Assembly (NCBI RefSeq): GCF_000003605.2
Contig: NW_003108083.1
Span: 447,067-505,482 of the forward strand
Direction of reading: 5' to 3'
DNA length: 58,416 nucleotides
From: Saccoglossus kowalevskii
Taxonomy: Eukaryota > Hemichordata > Enteropneusta > Harrimaniidae
Shown: positions 12,016 through 24,330 of the stretch, one piece after another
How positions within the stretch are numbered: position 1 is the first letter of the stretch
Layout: every line of letters starts with the position of its first letter
The notes under the pieces: generated by a model
Database searches by the model: none
What the model was told of the DNA's origin: nothing
The model's input: only the letters and a program-made list of their open reading frames with translations
Program-made: the position numbers and the translations under genes

Positions 12016-13766
12016 AATGTTTTCAGGTATTAATATTTTATCTTCATTAAATTATTTATTTGCTGACCTGAATATATTTCTTGTAGGGTTACAGTAATTG
12101 GTTTTTCTTTAATATCTCACGGGTGTTGAGTTGCGGTGATATGTTTGTATGTTGTTTAGTGGTTATGAATTGTATTAATCAAATGCTCACTGTGTGTGTG
12201 TACAATAATTTGAAGTCCAAAGTGAGTTAAAATCTTACCAAGGGTTATTAAACCTTGTAAAAGCCAAGTTGCCAGTATGCTACATAATTGGAGAACAAAA
12301 AAACAGTACCAATGGGCACACACAGATCAAAGAACAATTGGCCTTATTGATCTAAATAAATTACTTGGGGTTCTCTGCGATAATTTTTCTTGTAGCATCA
12401 TCAACGTATGCATGTATCTACTATTTATTGTTTATCACTAATATAAATTATGTGACGCGTGACTTTTTGTGCTATAATTAACAATACAAAGAAGCTTTTG
12501 GTAATCTTCTTCAGAACTGCTAATCACATTGCACTGAAATCTGGTATCCATCATGTACATACAGAGTACATTAGAGCAGATGATTTAGTGTATTATTTTA
12601 TTACATTTACCTCTTAAACAGTAGCCATATAACACCACGGTGAGGTCTGGCCTGTCGCTGCCTGAGATCTTTGTCTAATTACATGCTGACGACTAACAAA
12701 CACGTCTATTGCTGTATCTCCTACTTGCGCATTAAATGTTTCAAAATCTTCTATTTTATAACCATAAAATAAATTAATCACCAAGTTGGCATGTAGCCTG
12801 TATGTAAAGATTGCAGTGGAAATTCTCGTTCAAGTCATAGATTCACTGAAAAACTATGTGACATTGTTAGATTAGTAACATTACTGACATATTTATGAAT
12901 ATTACTTCCAGTAAAGATGCTGGTGTGCCAACAGCTCAAATAAAAGAATGTTTTCTTAATAAAACTATCATTCGGGAAAATCAGTTCATTCATGTTCAAG
13001 CTGAGGAATGGCATTTTTCCCCTCGGGAGTGAGGTGTCTAGAGATATGGAAACATCATCGGCTGTACGTTACTAAATGAAGTGAGAGTCTTGCACAAAAA
13101 CAAGATTATTCATAAGATTAAAATAGGTTTTGACACAGTTTAGAGTTTTCATGGGTGGTATTCTCATGGACAGTGAAAATCTCCGGATTTCCGTCCCAAT
13201 AATCAGGAAAAATCGAACTTGAATTGCTGATATGTGATATCGTATATTAAATAAACCAATTTGTTGTAATGATTTATTAAGTACATGCATTGCAATTATT
13301 ACATGTAGCAAAACAAAACCTGATGAAAATAATTGAAAATTACGTGAGGCTCGTCTGAGTTCGTAACCATCTGACATTGATTAAACTCCATATCTGGATT
13401 GTGTGCACGTGTTGACTAGCCACATGGCAGATGAATATTTGAGACTGACTTCCCCTTGATATCTTGTGTGTGACACGCATGTTACATGATTCTTCTCATT
13501 GATCCAAGAACCACTGTGGAATGTGACCAATTCACTTGGCCACTGGTTCATAGCCGTGAAGTGGCATTTAGTTAATAATTTGACTGCGCCCACTTGATGA
13601 AATTTAACCTATCAGCAAGATAAATCTTGCAGTTCTCCCCATCTACTGCCTGTCCCTCTTGAGCAACAAGCTTCATAAAGAGATGCAAATAACACATAGA
13701 CTAAGACGAGGTAACCAACTTAGAGACTCAGTGCTCCATGACTGAGTGAAATGTTTTATAAATTCT
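12016..13766. other. Intergenic, no gene recognised
   Basis: No convincing exon on either strand. A stretch at 12601-12635 (TTACCTCTTAAACAGTAGCCATATA) resembles 16713-16745 on the other side of the DIRS element. Confidence 0.4.
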
Positions 13767-14292
13767 TATTCACTACATTTGATTACCCACCATAGTCTCT
13801 AGTCAGCCAAAATTACTGATTAATCTGCAATTCAGCCAATGACAGAAAAAGAAATCTAGGTCAGAGAAAGCCCCATAGATTTTCTTCCACGTCACGCACA
13901 CGTAATCGAGGTCAAGAGGGCGACTTCATCTTGCCTTATGATCACTTCTGTTTTTCTCCGCACCGAGTGCATCGTAGCAAAAACAGTGTGATTCATTCTC
14001 CATAATTTTCAACTGAGTTTTGTCTGGGAAGCTCTGAACAGTCAGTTATAGCAGACGCAGTGGCTGGTAGAATAAGTTTTCTTATTTTTGCGGCCCATGT
14101 CTTTTTTGTGTGCACTGCTTACAAAAAAAAAACTCAGGTGACGCATTCGACCACATTGTTGGATCTCTTTGTGTCAGCTTTTTTAACTGTAATTCGTTCC
14201 TCTTTCATGCCTTGTTCATTTCAAAAAATGGATAGAAAGAGAACAGTCCAAGGTCTTCTCACCTCCTAGTTGTCGTCCAAAGGTCAAATTGG

Positions 14293-14622
14293 TTGTGTGA
14301 TAATTGCCACCAGAAACTCCTGGGTTGGAACACCCATAGCAAATGCCATATCTGCTTTGAGTTTGTTCAAGACTTGGGGTTTTGCAGTGAGAACGTGTGT
14401 GACAACTGGGATTCTGAGGCCTGGGTTGTTTTTCAGGCCTGGGTGCAAGTTGCTGAGCCTGATCGCGTGGCTTGGGGTAGTTGCACATTCAGTTCTGGGG
14501 GCTCTGTGATCATGTGTGAGTGGAATTCTAGCATGGGCGGAAAGACCTCCCGCTTGTCTGCCGGTGTCTCGGGTATTGCATCGACGAGTGGGAGGATCCG
14601 AGGTTTCTCGGCCCCCTGCTGA
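14293..14622 (+). pseudogene. DIRS gag-like fragment with Cys/His cluster
   Basis: A 109-codon open frame begins CDNCHQKLLGWNTHSKCHIC and continues with GFCSENVCDNWDSEAW, giving a pattern of paired Cys, a His, then paired Cys and a further Cys..Trp. This is like the Cys-rich motif in the first ORF of animal DIRS elements. It is probably a nucleic-acid-binding part of the capsid-like protein. Position (between the left inverted repeat and the reverse transcriptase) and strand fit. It lacks a full-length N- and C-terminus and is not joined in frame to the polymerase. The family assignment rests on the context and the YLDD polymerase downstream. Confidence 0.5.
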
Positions 14623-14939
14623 TCTGAGGGCATCCTCACAGTTTGATTTTGAGGCGGAGGTTTGCCCAAGTGACAGGCGTTCTCAGAGGGGACTGACCCG
14701 GCCAGCAGAGATGCTGTTGAACACACGCTCTCGCTCACTTTCTTAAGGTGAGGGGAGGGCGTTTGGCGCTTTCTGACACAGCGAGTACAACCTTGGGTGG
14801 CCCCTTGGCCGAGTGGTGGGCATAGCTAAGGGCACACAGATGGTGTTGATGGGCGGATGTTGGTCTCCTGCAGGAGGAGTCTATTCCTAAGGCTCCAGGC
14901 TGGAGCAATCTTATTGTTCAACTCCTTCCGCTGGACCAG

Positions 14940-15840
14940 ATGCTACCCAATCGGTGTGGTCTCCATTTCCGATACCAAGGCAAGGTATGGGTCGAAACTG
15001 CACGCCTGACCGGATCCTGCAAGGTGGAAGCAATCCAACAAAAGGTATACAGTTTGCTCACAAAGGGCACTATACACTGGATAAGAGACCCTGCTATAAA
15101 CCTGGGCTTCTACTCACAAGTGTTTGTAGTTCCAAAGGCTGCAGGTGACTGGCGTCCAGTTCTGGACTTAAGCAGTATATGCTTCTCAATCGATATTGCA
15201 TGGAAACACCAAGCACCGTTTTACTCTCTGTGCACATTTTTGACTGGTTAGCATCACTAGACTTAAGCGATGCTTACATGTACCTCCACATACCAATGCA
15301 CCCAGCAAGTGAGTGACAGTGATTCGCCCAATTGGGCCAAGTATTTGAGTTCAGGTACTTCCTTTCGGGTTATGCATGGCTCCATACGTGTTCAAACAGG
15401 TGGTGCTGCTGCTGCACCGGGTGTCGGTACACATCAACCCATACTTAGACGACTGGTTGCTACACAACCAAAACAAGGGGTTGTTGGCCAAGCAAGTAAG
15501 GCTAACATGGGATTCACTACACCAGTTGGGCTTCCAGGTAAATCGAGAAATGTCCCATCCCCACACAACACAGCAGTTGGTGTTACTCGGCATGAAGTTT
15601 GACATGGAAGCAGGCTTGGTACAGTCATCACAGGCTAGTTGTCGGGCACTAAGTGACCTAGCTGAACGTCTAGTCAGACCTCTCCCGGTCTCTTTCCGAC
15701 AGCTGATGCATATCATTGGATTGATGGCGTCAGTTCACAGGGTAGTTCCCCAAGCTGCATTACGCAGCAGAACTGCAGAGGTAAGTAACTCTCGCGGACC
15801 AAGAGATGGATGCCTTATCCTGATGGATGGCAATTGACAA
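14940..15840 (+). pseudogene. DIRS-type reverse transcriptase, frameshifted
   Basis: Three overlapping frames give the polymerase in order. 14940-15251 has LLTKGTIHWIRDP..GFYSQVFVVPK and GDWRPVLDLS (fingers). About 15240-15310, in another frame, has LASLDLSDAYMYLHIP (first catalytic Asp). 15376-15837 has MAPYVFKQV, then PYLDDWLLHNQ (YLDD catalytic pair), LGFQVNREMSH, LVLLGMKF and RQLMHIIGLMAS. The YLDDWLL and LGFQVN..S patterns are typical of DIRS/Ngaro-like polymerases rather than LINEs or Gypsy. At least two frame changes show it is dead. It ends soon after the thumb-like region; no RNase H DAS..G motif follows. Confidence 0.85.
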
Positions 15841-16370
15841 TCTCAGACCAGATGGGATAACACTGACAAGGTAAGTCACTTGGTTAACAAGGTGGTCGTC
15901 GTAAGTAAGGAATATTGTCCCGGCTGGGACACCCATTATTGTTTCTGTTTTTGCTCGGAAACCCACCACCTCTCGGCGTCTGACTCTGCCTACAGTTCAA
16001 AATAGTCATTTTGTCTAACCGGAGTCTATAGTGAGTAATTGAATGAAGTGAATTTAGGCAGAGGGTTTTCAACCTGCCTTCACATAGTTCATACCCATTA
16101 TAGAATCCAGGGCCCTCCCGACCACCCCACTTCTCTGTAGGGATTGGCTTATTCTTTGTATACGGAGAAAACCAGAAGTGATATTAAGGCAAGATGGCAT
16201 CACCCTCTTGATCCTGGTCACGTGTACGGGACGTGGAAGAAAATTTATGAGATCATGGGGTTTGCCCTGACCTAGATTTTTCTCTCAGTCATTGACTGAC
16301 TCGCAGATTAATAGTCATTTTGACTGACCAGTGTCTATGGTGGGTATGAACTTATGTGAATAGGCGCGTT

Positions 16371-19300
16371 GAAACCCCTCTGTCAAATTTTACCATCATC
16401 GTCAAACTGATGGAAATACAGTATTGTTAGCTTTCTACAATTGAGAACATTAAACTTTCTTTCTGGTGTGTGTCGCATAATATAGAAAGTCCACTAGATG
16501 TGGCACAGATCGAGCGATAGACGCATTTCACATAAGTTTATACCCTGTGTACATTTGGTGTACGCTGACTGCCCAGACAGGAGACTGAATAATGCTTTCA
16601 TTGCAATCACATGAAAGTGCTTCATAATCAACGTTTTTTTTTCAAATGTCTTGTGTTTAACTCATATGAGATATCAACAGGAGCTGTGCGATTTTTAATG
16701 TATAGTTTTAATTACATCTACCTGTTAAACAGTGGCCATATATTATAATATATATAATAGAGTACAATAAATCATACTTCAATTTGATCATCAGCATGCA
16801 GTATCAAAGAGTATAGAAATATGGTCATATATAAATGATTCAACTTCATTGCAACAGGACATATAGTCTTAGGATTGTTCCATTATTTATGCCAGGGTTT
16901 ATGTATTGTACTTGTGTTTTTCTTTCTAATTACTAACACTCACAACATAAATAATTTACGCTAATCTATCTTAGCAGTCGCATCAAATATTTATGTATAT
17001 TTATGATTATATCTCAACTATCTATGTAAACAATCGTTTGACTTTTGCCAAAAACAATTAAATTGGCACAATTTATGAGTGTTTGTCGTCTTGTAATTTC
17101 ACACTAGTATATTATGATCGAGCCGTGTGCACTAAATAGCAAATACTAGCTGGGTTCGTTCAATGTAGTTCACTCTCTTAAACGACAGACCAGCTAAAAT
17201 ATCGGTGCTACAACATTCTAGATATTTTAATACATTTTGCTAAAAAAATAATCGGACATAATTTCCTAGTGACTACAACAGGTCAGAGGATTATAACAAA
17301 TACAACCCTGGGTTCATTGTATAGAGTAGATATTTGAGAAGGCGTCTTCACATGCATGCCTCTGACAATATGAATTCTATGTTTGTATTCCAACTTATTT
17401 TATTGCTACAAAACTGAAAGAAAATACTACCGAAATGCTGCCCGTCGCGTATAGCCGTCGAAGAGAAGGTCGATGTGAACCAACATCTCTTAATTACAAT
17501 GGCTGTTCCCGTGTTCAGCACGACACGCTTTCTTCCTTAGACAGAAGGCATAATGATGGCGAATACGCGTCAGTTTCTTTTTTAATTTGATATTCACGTT
17601 TTGCTGATTGGTGTGCCGAACTAAAAAAACTTCAATATGTATGAACAAATAAATTAATTAATTAATTGAAATATGTTAACAAGTTCAATGTGTATATATT
17701 ATAATACGAATGTATATGTATTGTGTACATTCCTGCAATTATAATATACTGGTGTTACGACCCTGGCTGATCCCAGGAAGTCCGCTTTCACAATGTTTAT
17801 TTTAGATTTCTCGCTTTCTTTTGATTTGAGACTAGTTTATATTGCTAGGGAGTTTATCGTTGTCGTAAACCTGCATAGTGCTATACATGTTTTACAAACT
17901 TTGTTATCGAATTGTTTCTTCGCATAACTACAATACTGACCAGGCTACTGTTGATCGCCAGTGTATTCCTATGCCAAACACGTCAATGAATAAAGGAGAT
18001 ATTAATTGTTTAACTCTGGAATGCCCCACCAGTGATCCACCGTAATTGCAAGACTCTAAACATGTTAATACAATGTACACATATAATATTCTAAACTATA
18101 TCCCGTCTATATTGTATATCATATTGTCGAATGTTACACTTCTTCGCTGGAAGGAAGCTATATGTATCTAAGTTCGGCTAACCTGTATAATATCACTAAA
18201 TAATAACATCAAATAATAATTGTTGATGAGATTTAAAGTTGTTTATTTGGAAACATTGTGACAGGGGTGTTCTGTTTTGTTTGTTTTTTTTATAATTCAC
18301 CTAGGAAGGTGTGTATCCTTAACGATTTACACACAGAAACTCGGCATCAAATACACAACATCGTTTACCAAATCGCGGCGTTTGCGATTCCTAAATTCGG
18401 TAAATGTGGAAATAAATAATAATCAGTAATAATATTTAAAAAAAGTATTTTGGCACCAAGTCATCAATATCAAACAACAACGAACTAGTATATTCACGTT
18501 GTTGTAATTATAGTTGTGTTAGTGAAACTTACACTTGAGTGAGATGTTTGTTCTATAATGTGTTTTTGCGTGCTAAACAAATCAATACATAATTAAACTC
18601 ATTGATAAGCTGTCCAGATTCAAGTAGGGTTGACTTTTTAGCAGCAAGATATATTATTAAGATTACCATTATATTTGTCTACCAAACCATTTGCCATGGA
18701 ATGCGAGGGGTGCCGTCTACTCACTTCAACCGTTAAGCCAGCTGTGAACTGTTTACTCATATCAAAATGGCTTTGTTTGGGTACACCTACCTATCTGTAG
18801 ATATAAATCAGGGCTTCAGTAACTGCCGGTTCTATTATCGTCAATTGGTCGTACCAAATGAACCACCACAGGCCTAATGGTTGTGTCAATGCAGCTGTAA
18901 TTTGCAAAAAGGCTGGATGTCATCATGTTAAGGTTCGAAGACTGTTGTCACGGCTGGCTGCATTTTGATATGAATACTATATACCACACTTGGGCTCGTC
19001 AGTAGAGGGATGTTTAAGACGATCCGATCGTTCCTGATTAAAACCCCACTACATCTGGAATTTTTTTTTAGGTGTGGTATATAGCAAGGATGCTTTCTGA
19101 ACAGTAAATGCTGTTCTTTAATTTTTCTCATTTTTCCATCTCATCTCTGTAGCTTCTATGATTTTATTCTGCTTCTTTTGAAACTGAACGCATTCGCTTC
19201 CTTGCCCGTCCTTGCAGCTGTCTAACCATTTCCTGGCCAAATCTTCTGTCTCATAATAAGACTGCACCCCATTTGTTTTATAGCTTTTACATCCATGAGT

Positions 19301-19740
19301 ATCGCAGGAACAAATAAGCAAATTAAAAAATCAAACATTCTGCATTCTCAAAGACAAAAGTACAAATCTTGCGAAATAAATAGGAAGCTTATGTAAATTT
19401 AGTAAGGATTGAATTCTTGATGACACGGTCAAATATAATTTATTTTTACAAAGTAGTTACACCAATACAATCAGTACAATAATGTAATGGACGGCTTATA
19501 ATGTACAAGTGAGTGTTAAGAGAGAAGTAGTGGCATAGTTGGTCGTGGTCGAAAAGCAAAGTAAACGTGTATGACATGGTGGTCCAACAATGTCTTCACA
19601 CCTGCATGCAGACACATTGACAGGTGTAGGCAGTAGGCACTGTACACAAACACACTTTCACTGGAGCTGGTCAAACATATCACGAGACACAAATATTACA
19701 TGAAAAATCAGTCACATGTAATATCACACGATGGTTTGTA
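16371..19740. other. Intergenic, no gene recognised
   Basis: AT-rich sequence without convincing exons. There is a short (AATT)n run at about 17651-17668. Nothing else stands out. Confidence 0.4.
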
Positions 19741-19778
19741 TAGACGCCAGCCCCTGAACACTAATATGCACATCAGAT

Positions 19779-19958
19779 GCTGTTTCAATCTACCAATCAG
19801 CACCCTCCATACTGTATTGCTGTTTCAATCTACCAATCAGCACCCTCCATACTGTGTTGATGTTTCAATCTACCAATCAGCACTCTCCATACTGTGTTGC
19901 TGTTTCAATCTACCAATCAGCACCCTCCATACTGTGTTGCTGTTACAATCCAATCAGC
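19779..19958 (+). repeat. 40-bp tandem repeat, each unit carrying CCAATCAG
   Basis: The block TGTTTCAATCTACCAATCAG recurs at exactly 40-bp spacing, starting at 19781, 19821, 19861 and 19901, with a shortened fifth unit at 19941 (TGTTACAATCCAATCAG). Units differ at only one or two positions. Every unit contains a perfect CCAATCAG (19793, 19833, 19873, 19913, 19950). Confidence 0.95.
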
Positions 19959-20087
19959 GACCTCTAATAATGTATATACCCATGACCGTTTAATATGGTC
20001 ACGTGCAAGCCAATAACTCCAAATGTTTCTATATATCCGTTGTAAGTATAAATATTCCTTATAATCGCATTATTGTCGATTGAGTCA
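19793..20087 (+). promoter_or_regulatory. Candidate promoter: five CCAATCAG boxes, E-box, CCAAT, TATA
   Basis: Five CCAATCAG words (19793-19957) match the NF-Y recognition core. They are followed by CACGTG (20000-20005), another CCAAT (20010-20014) and TATAAATA (20047-20054). Transcription would start near 20078, about 50 bases before the ATG at 20129. TGAGTCA (20081-20087) lies at or near the expected start. The order and spacing are those of a TATA-type animal promoter. Activity is inferred. Confidence 0.6.
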
Positions 20088-20128
20088 GTCTGAAAACATC
20101 ACAATACAGCAACACGCGTATATTAGAC

Positions 20129-20190
20129 ATGGATAAACTACTACTATCAAAAGGGCTGACGAGTGGAACAATTCAGAGGAATATGAGAAG
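20129..20190 (+). CDS. Short first coding exon of an unidentified gene
   Basis: An ATG in ATTAGACATGG context opens 20 codons (MDKLLLSKGLTSGTIQRNMR plus two bases) and ends at a strong splice donor, AAG|GTAAGTAAT, at 20191. It lies about 75 bases below a TATA box and the CCAAT array. The peptide is basic and too short to assign. The next exon is not certain: the HECT-type exon starting at 24412 needs a different phase, so either exons are missing between them or they belong to different genes. Confidence 0.5.
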
Positions 20191-22990
20191 GTAAGTAATG
20201 ACTATACTAATTTTTGGCTGATATATTATGTTAGTTTTTTTCCATGTGTTTACTTAGATTTGCATGTGTTTCAAATGTAATGAAGAAAGCGTGCGAATTT
20301 AATTTATTATTTTAACATAAAACGTGTAACAGTAGCTTATAGATCATTTTGAATTGGTTGCTAGTTGTCAAGAATATTTACTTTCACTCAGTGCAGTGGC
20401 AATTAATGTTCATGTTCACCACTAATGTTTTGTTGTTGGTTGATATGGACATTTACTTGGTTGCTAACAAAACGCTCAGTTCACTTCTGTGATGAAAGTT
20501 AATCTTATTCGTTTAGAGGCATACCTTTATCCAAAATGTTTTTGCTTTTGTAATAATTTTCATGCACACTAGTTGCGATGATCATTTCTAACTTATAAAC
20601 AAATGAATAAATCATGTAATTAAAATATATTATTCAGTGTCAAGCTATTTTTAGTATTATGTTGTATAATAATATAAAAACATTTGACAATTAGATAAAA
20701 GTTATGGTGATTTCAAAAAGTGGTTCTTTTTTTTTGTTAATTCTTGTAGTCCAAAAAATAACATTGAACCAGTTTTGTCCAAAATATTCAATATACATAC
20801 CAACCTATATAGACAGAATCGCCTATAAAAAATAAAAAAAAATGATGATATCATCACAAAAATGCAAATTAACAATCAAGTATCCAAAAAAAATATGATT
20901 AAGTCAAATTCTAAAATTTCATCTTTAAATGCCCAATTTACTTGCCCCAAGCAAATATGAATTAGAGGTGTGGCTATGCTAATGAGTGTTGTTAATCATT
21001 TACATAGCCTATGTGTAGACTGGCCCAGCTGTGGTGATTTTTTTTTCAGTTAAAAAAATAGAAAAAATAGTTGGGTTGGGTGAACGCGAAACCACCACAG
21101 AATGGTCTTATTTGCAGCAAATCTGTTGCTATTATTTATTCATGATATGCAGTGACATCACTGAACGGATGCAGAAAAAAAGTGGGAGTGCGCGCTGCAT
21201 AATGAGTAACATTGTGGGTCTTCTGTGCAGATCGCGCTTCACTGTACCCAGGCGAGATAAAGCTACACGCAGGCTACTTCTCTCCATTAGAATAATTTGT
21301 ACGGAACGTTATAAACAGTGATTCGTTTGTTATGATTGACGATCGAGAAACTTGAAGAAAAGTGAAGTCTTCAGGTACAAAGGTTAACTAAATATAGTTT
21401 AAAGGTCAAATTACTCTGATTGGATAACGTTCTTGCCTGTTATTCTGCTCATTAACATAAAAACTTTCACCACAGAGGGCGCGGTAAAAACGTCCAGTCT
21501 GGGTGATTTCGCGGTTACAGGGGATTTCGCGTTAACACCTCACCCTTATTTATCAGCATTGCCATATATGGTACATCGACGACATTGGAATAAGTATATA
21601 CTCGTTACAAACAAAACAAAGGTCCACCCACATCCTCCAAAAAGAGAAAAGCAGTAAATATCAAATGTGTTCGAATGTAGCTTAGTATAATATCCATTTT
21701 TTAAAAGATAGTCTGAAGCTTCTGTTTCTCTGCGCTAAAACCACTGCGTAAAAAAGCCTGTTGACCGACTACAGCCACTCGTAACGGAAACAGAACGGCT
21801 ATATATATTTCAGCATGACTGTGAAGGCTAGCTTTTGTAGTCACATTGAAAAAAATGATTTTAGAGAATATAAAAAATAGTCACGAGTGTACCGTCATCG
21901 GCAACCCTAAAAATCATGTGATTAGATTCCATTTACCGTCATAGGCTGCGTTATTTTCGGAACATGCTCTATCACTACGTACATACCCTTAAAATAACTA
22001 GAGGTATTTCTGACTCGTACTCTCTGTGGCGACTTTTTAAATTTGGGAACACGATTGTCATTGTCTTCGTTGAATCCGCTATGTGATAATGAGAAACGCA
22101 TTAGGAACTGTGTAAATCACGGTTACTAAAAAAATAACGGTGGTGTAAATGGAGATTAGATGACGCATCCTGTTTCAGCGGTCCGCCATCGCGTGACTTT
22201 GATTGACAGCAGTTAATTATTCAAGCTTAGTAGCGCGTTCCTTTTCTGGGTTCGTGTTTTTGACTTTTATCCGCCAAAATCTCAACTCGTACACTATTTA
22301 TTGTCATAAATACTGCACACAGCCACTGCTGTGATATTCATAGTCACATACATCCACTGTAAGTTCGAGAAAACGCGTTTTTTACAGGAGCTTGGCTGGA
22401 GTTATTTACTACTGCGTGACAAGCAAGGAAATAATGCCTATTGTTTAGAAGCGTATTTATAGTATACCTTGGCCTTTAACAAAAATTTACACCAAAAATA
22501 ATGGAAGTGTCATAAAATTGAAAAATCTGAGAGAGGGTCATCAACAAGACTTACATATCAAGTTTCAAAACAATTGGGGAAAATTGTTCATGATACTGTT
22601 GTTATGTCTTTTTTCCAAAAAATATATCCGCCAAAAATAGAAAATCGATGAAATCATTATGTTATTTATTATGTTATTATTTAAGTATTGGTACATATTT
22701 AAGCATTTATTCAAATTATATCCAAATGGAGTCAGATAACATTCTAGTAATCATCCTAATATACATGGTATAAATACAATTTACATTGTACCCAAGTCCT
22801 TTTCTCCACAATTTTGAGAGTGTTTTGCCGCTGAAATTCAGTGACATACAATTGTTGCATTAATTTTAAATTAGAACTTTCATACAATATGTGTCATGTT
22901 ATATGGGACTGTACCCGAAGTAGAAATTCTTTTATGTAGGAATTAGTTTTGCTTTCCATGAAATCGATCATCAAATCGGAAAGCACCTAT
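20191..22990. other. Intron or intergenic, no gene recognised
   Basis: No convincing coding exon. The stretch 21440-21660 is richer in CpG and has paired GATTTCGCG words, and 22140-22260 is also CpG-bearing. Neither has a clear first exon. Confidence 0.35.
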
Positions 22991-23009
22991 TAGTCTTGGT
23001 GAAGGCTTT

Positions 23010-23860
23010 GCATGATACTAATTATGAAATATGTCCAAATCGAGAAAAAGTGGTTCACTTTCTATGAATCCTGATGCGATGAAGGTCCAACTGCATATTA
23101 CATTACCTCTATTTTGGGTAAAACTAATACTATCGCAATTCGTTTCAGATATGTATGATGCAGCTATCTCTGTGGGGTCGTTCTTACCCAACCATATACC
23201 ACCATCTGGTATCAAGGAAATTGTTCGCGTGGTGAAGAAATGTGGGATAGTATTTATTTGTTGAACTCATAACCCCGAGGTGAGGTGTGAGGTGCCATCA
23301 TATATATATATATAATGAAATGAAATTTGTAAACAGAGAACCTTACATTGGTGTTGGAAGGTTGTTTGTATCAGTTGCCTTATGGGTATGTTTATCTAAG
23401 TGAACTCCCCTCCTCCAGTTCTCTCGTAAATCTATTTATTTTTCGAGCTAGTTTATTCTGGGAGTGAAATCGAAAGCTAAAAACAAGCCAACATCGTAAC
23501 AAAAAAATTTTCCCACTAACCCCCGCCACACAATAATGACAATGCGTCGTATCAATATAAGAAATATTGATTGTAACGCTCATAATATACAACATTTAAC
23601 TTTATTTGAATAATTTGTATATTTGATCTGTTTTACAGGTGGTCATATAGTTATTTTAACCAGGGAGAGTTGCACAACTGGAAAGTATGGCGAGAAGTTA
23701 CTCTCTGTGACAGCTGACCAATGTTGTTGAGATGATACGCTTCGATACTGACAATGTGAAATACTCGGAATCATTGAAAATCAGTGGTGTCCTTATTGTT
23801 TTACGAGTTCTGTAGAAATTAAACCTTCTACCACAGTGATCAAGTATATGGGGTTATGTG
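23010..23860 (+). pseudogene. METTL27-like (Williams-Beuren region 27 type) methyltransferase remnant
   Basis: After a TTTCAG acceptor at about 23146 the frame reads MYDAAISVGSFLPNHIPPSG, then IKEIVRVVKKC. This resembles the segment of METTL27-like SAM-dependent methyltransferases that follows the nucleotide fold. A second block after TTTTACAG at 23639 reads GHIVILTRESC and KYGEKLLSV, the expected continuation (..KPGGHIVI..). A further frame ends VKYSESLKISGVLIVLRVL and a stop near 23816. Between the first two blocks the expected GT donor after the KKC/G codon reads GG, and the last block needs a frame change. The SAM-binding glycine motif was not found. It looks like a decayed copy; an active gene with assembly errors is possible. 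Confidence 0.45.
23297..23314. repeat. (AT)n microsatellite
   Basis: Short TA/AT dinucleotide run inside the region of the methyltransferase remnant. Confidence 0.8.
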
Positions 23861-23929
23861 TGTATGTGTACATAATAAAGATACCACTGCAAAATTGTTC
23901 TGGTATGGCATCGTATTCCTGCCAAAATT

Positions 23930-24330
23930 ATAATATTCCATTTAATGGTATTCTATGCCATTTGACGCCACAACATGCCATTCTACGATGAAAGATTTGA
24001 GTATTTATATTGCAATTCCACAATGCCATATTCTAGTATTCGTATTGCAATTTTACAATGCGAGATTCGAGTATTTGTATTGCAATTTCACAATGCGTCA
24101 TGTCATTCCACAATGCTTCGTGCCATTTGACGCCAAAACATGCCATTTGATGCCTCGAAGTGCCATTCCACTATGCGAAATGCCATTTGAAGGGACCTCA
24201 TTCGATGCCTTTGCATTCTACGTCCTGCTATTTGAAGCACGCTCATTTCACGCCTTCGCATTGTGCGTCTCACCATTTGAAGGCTTCGCATTCGACGTCA
24301 CCTCATTTGAAGGAAGCTCATTCGTCGAAT
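23930..24330. repeat. Degenerate interspersed tandem words (TGCCATTTGA / TGCCATTCCA)
   Basis: Words such as ATGCCATTTGACGCC, ATGCCATTCCACAATGC, CCATTTGAAGG and CATTCGATGCC recur irregularly over 400 bases, alternating with TTGAGTATTTATATTGCAATT-like blocks. The pattern suggests an old minisatellite. Open frames here on both strands are repeat artefacts. Confidence 0.6.

Larger units (their letters stand above)
13767..16370 (+). mobile_element. Internally deleted DIRS-type retrotransposon with inverted terminal repeats
   Basis: The left end (about 13767-13968) is the imperfect reverse complement of the right end (about 16150-16370): shared blocks include ACCCACCATAG, ATTAATCTGC, AAATCTAGGTCAG, TTTTCTTCCACGT, GATCAAGAGGG or its variant, and ATCTTGCCTTA. 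Inverted rather than direct terminal repeats are the mark of DIRS elements. Between them lie a gag-like frame and a reverse transcriptase (separate entries). RNase H, methyltransferase and tyrosine recombinase are not recognisable, so the copy is deleted and non-autonomous. A partial direct copy of the right-end motif lies at about 15985-16080, possibly the internal complementary region. Confidence 0.8.

Noticed and set aside
14216-14738. Minus-strand frames over the DIRS gag-like region
   Set aside because: The plus-strand Cys/His cluster and the polymerase direction explain the region; these are shadows.
14800-14840. TGGCCGAGTGGTGGGC, resembling a tRNA box A
   Set aside because: No matching box B, no cloverleaf, and it lies inside the DIRS element.
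21470-21490. CTCF-like word CACAGAGGGCGC
   Set aside because: Only part of the consensus is met and a single weak match is expected by chance.
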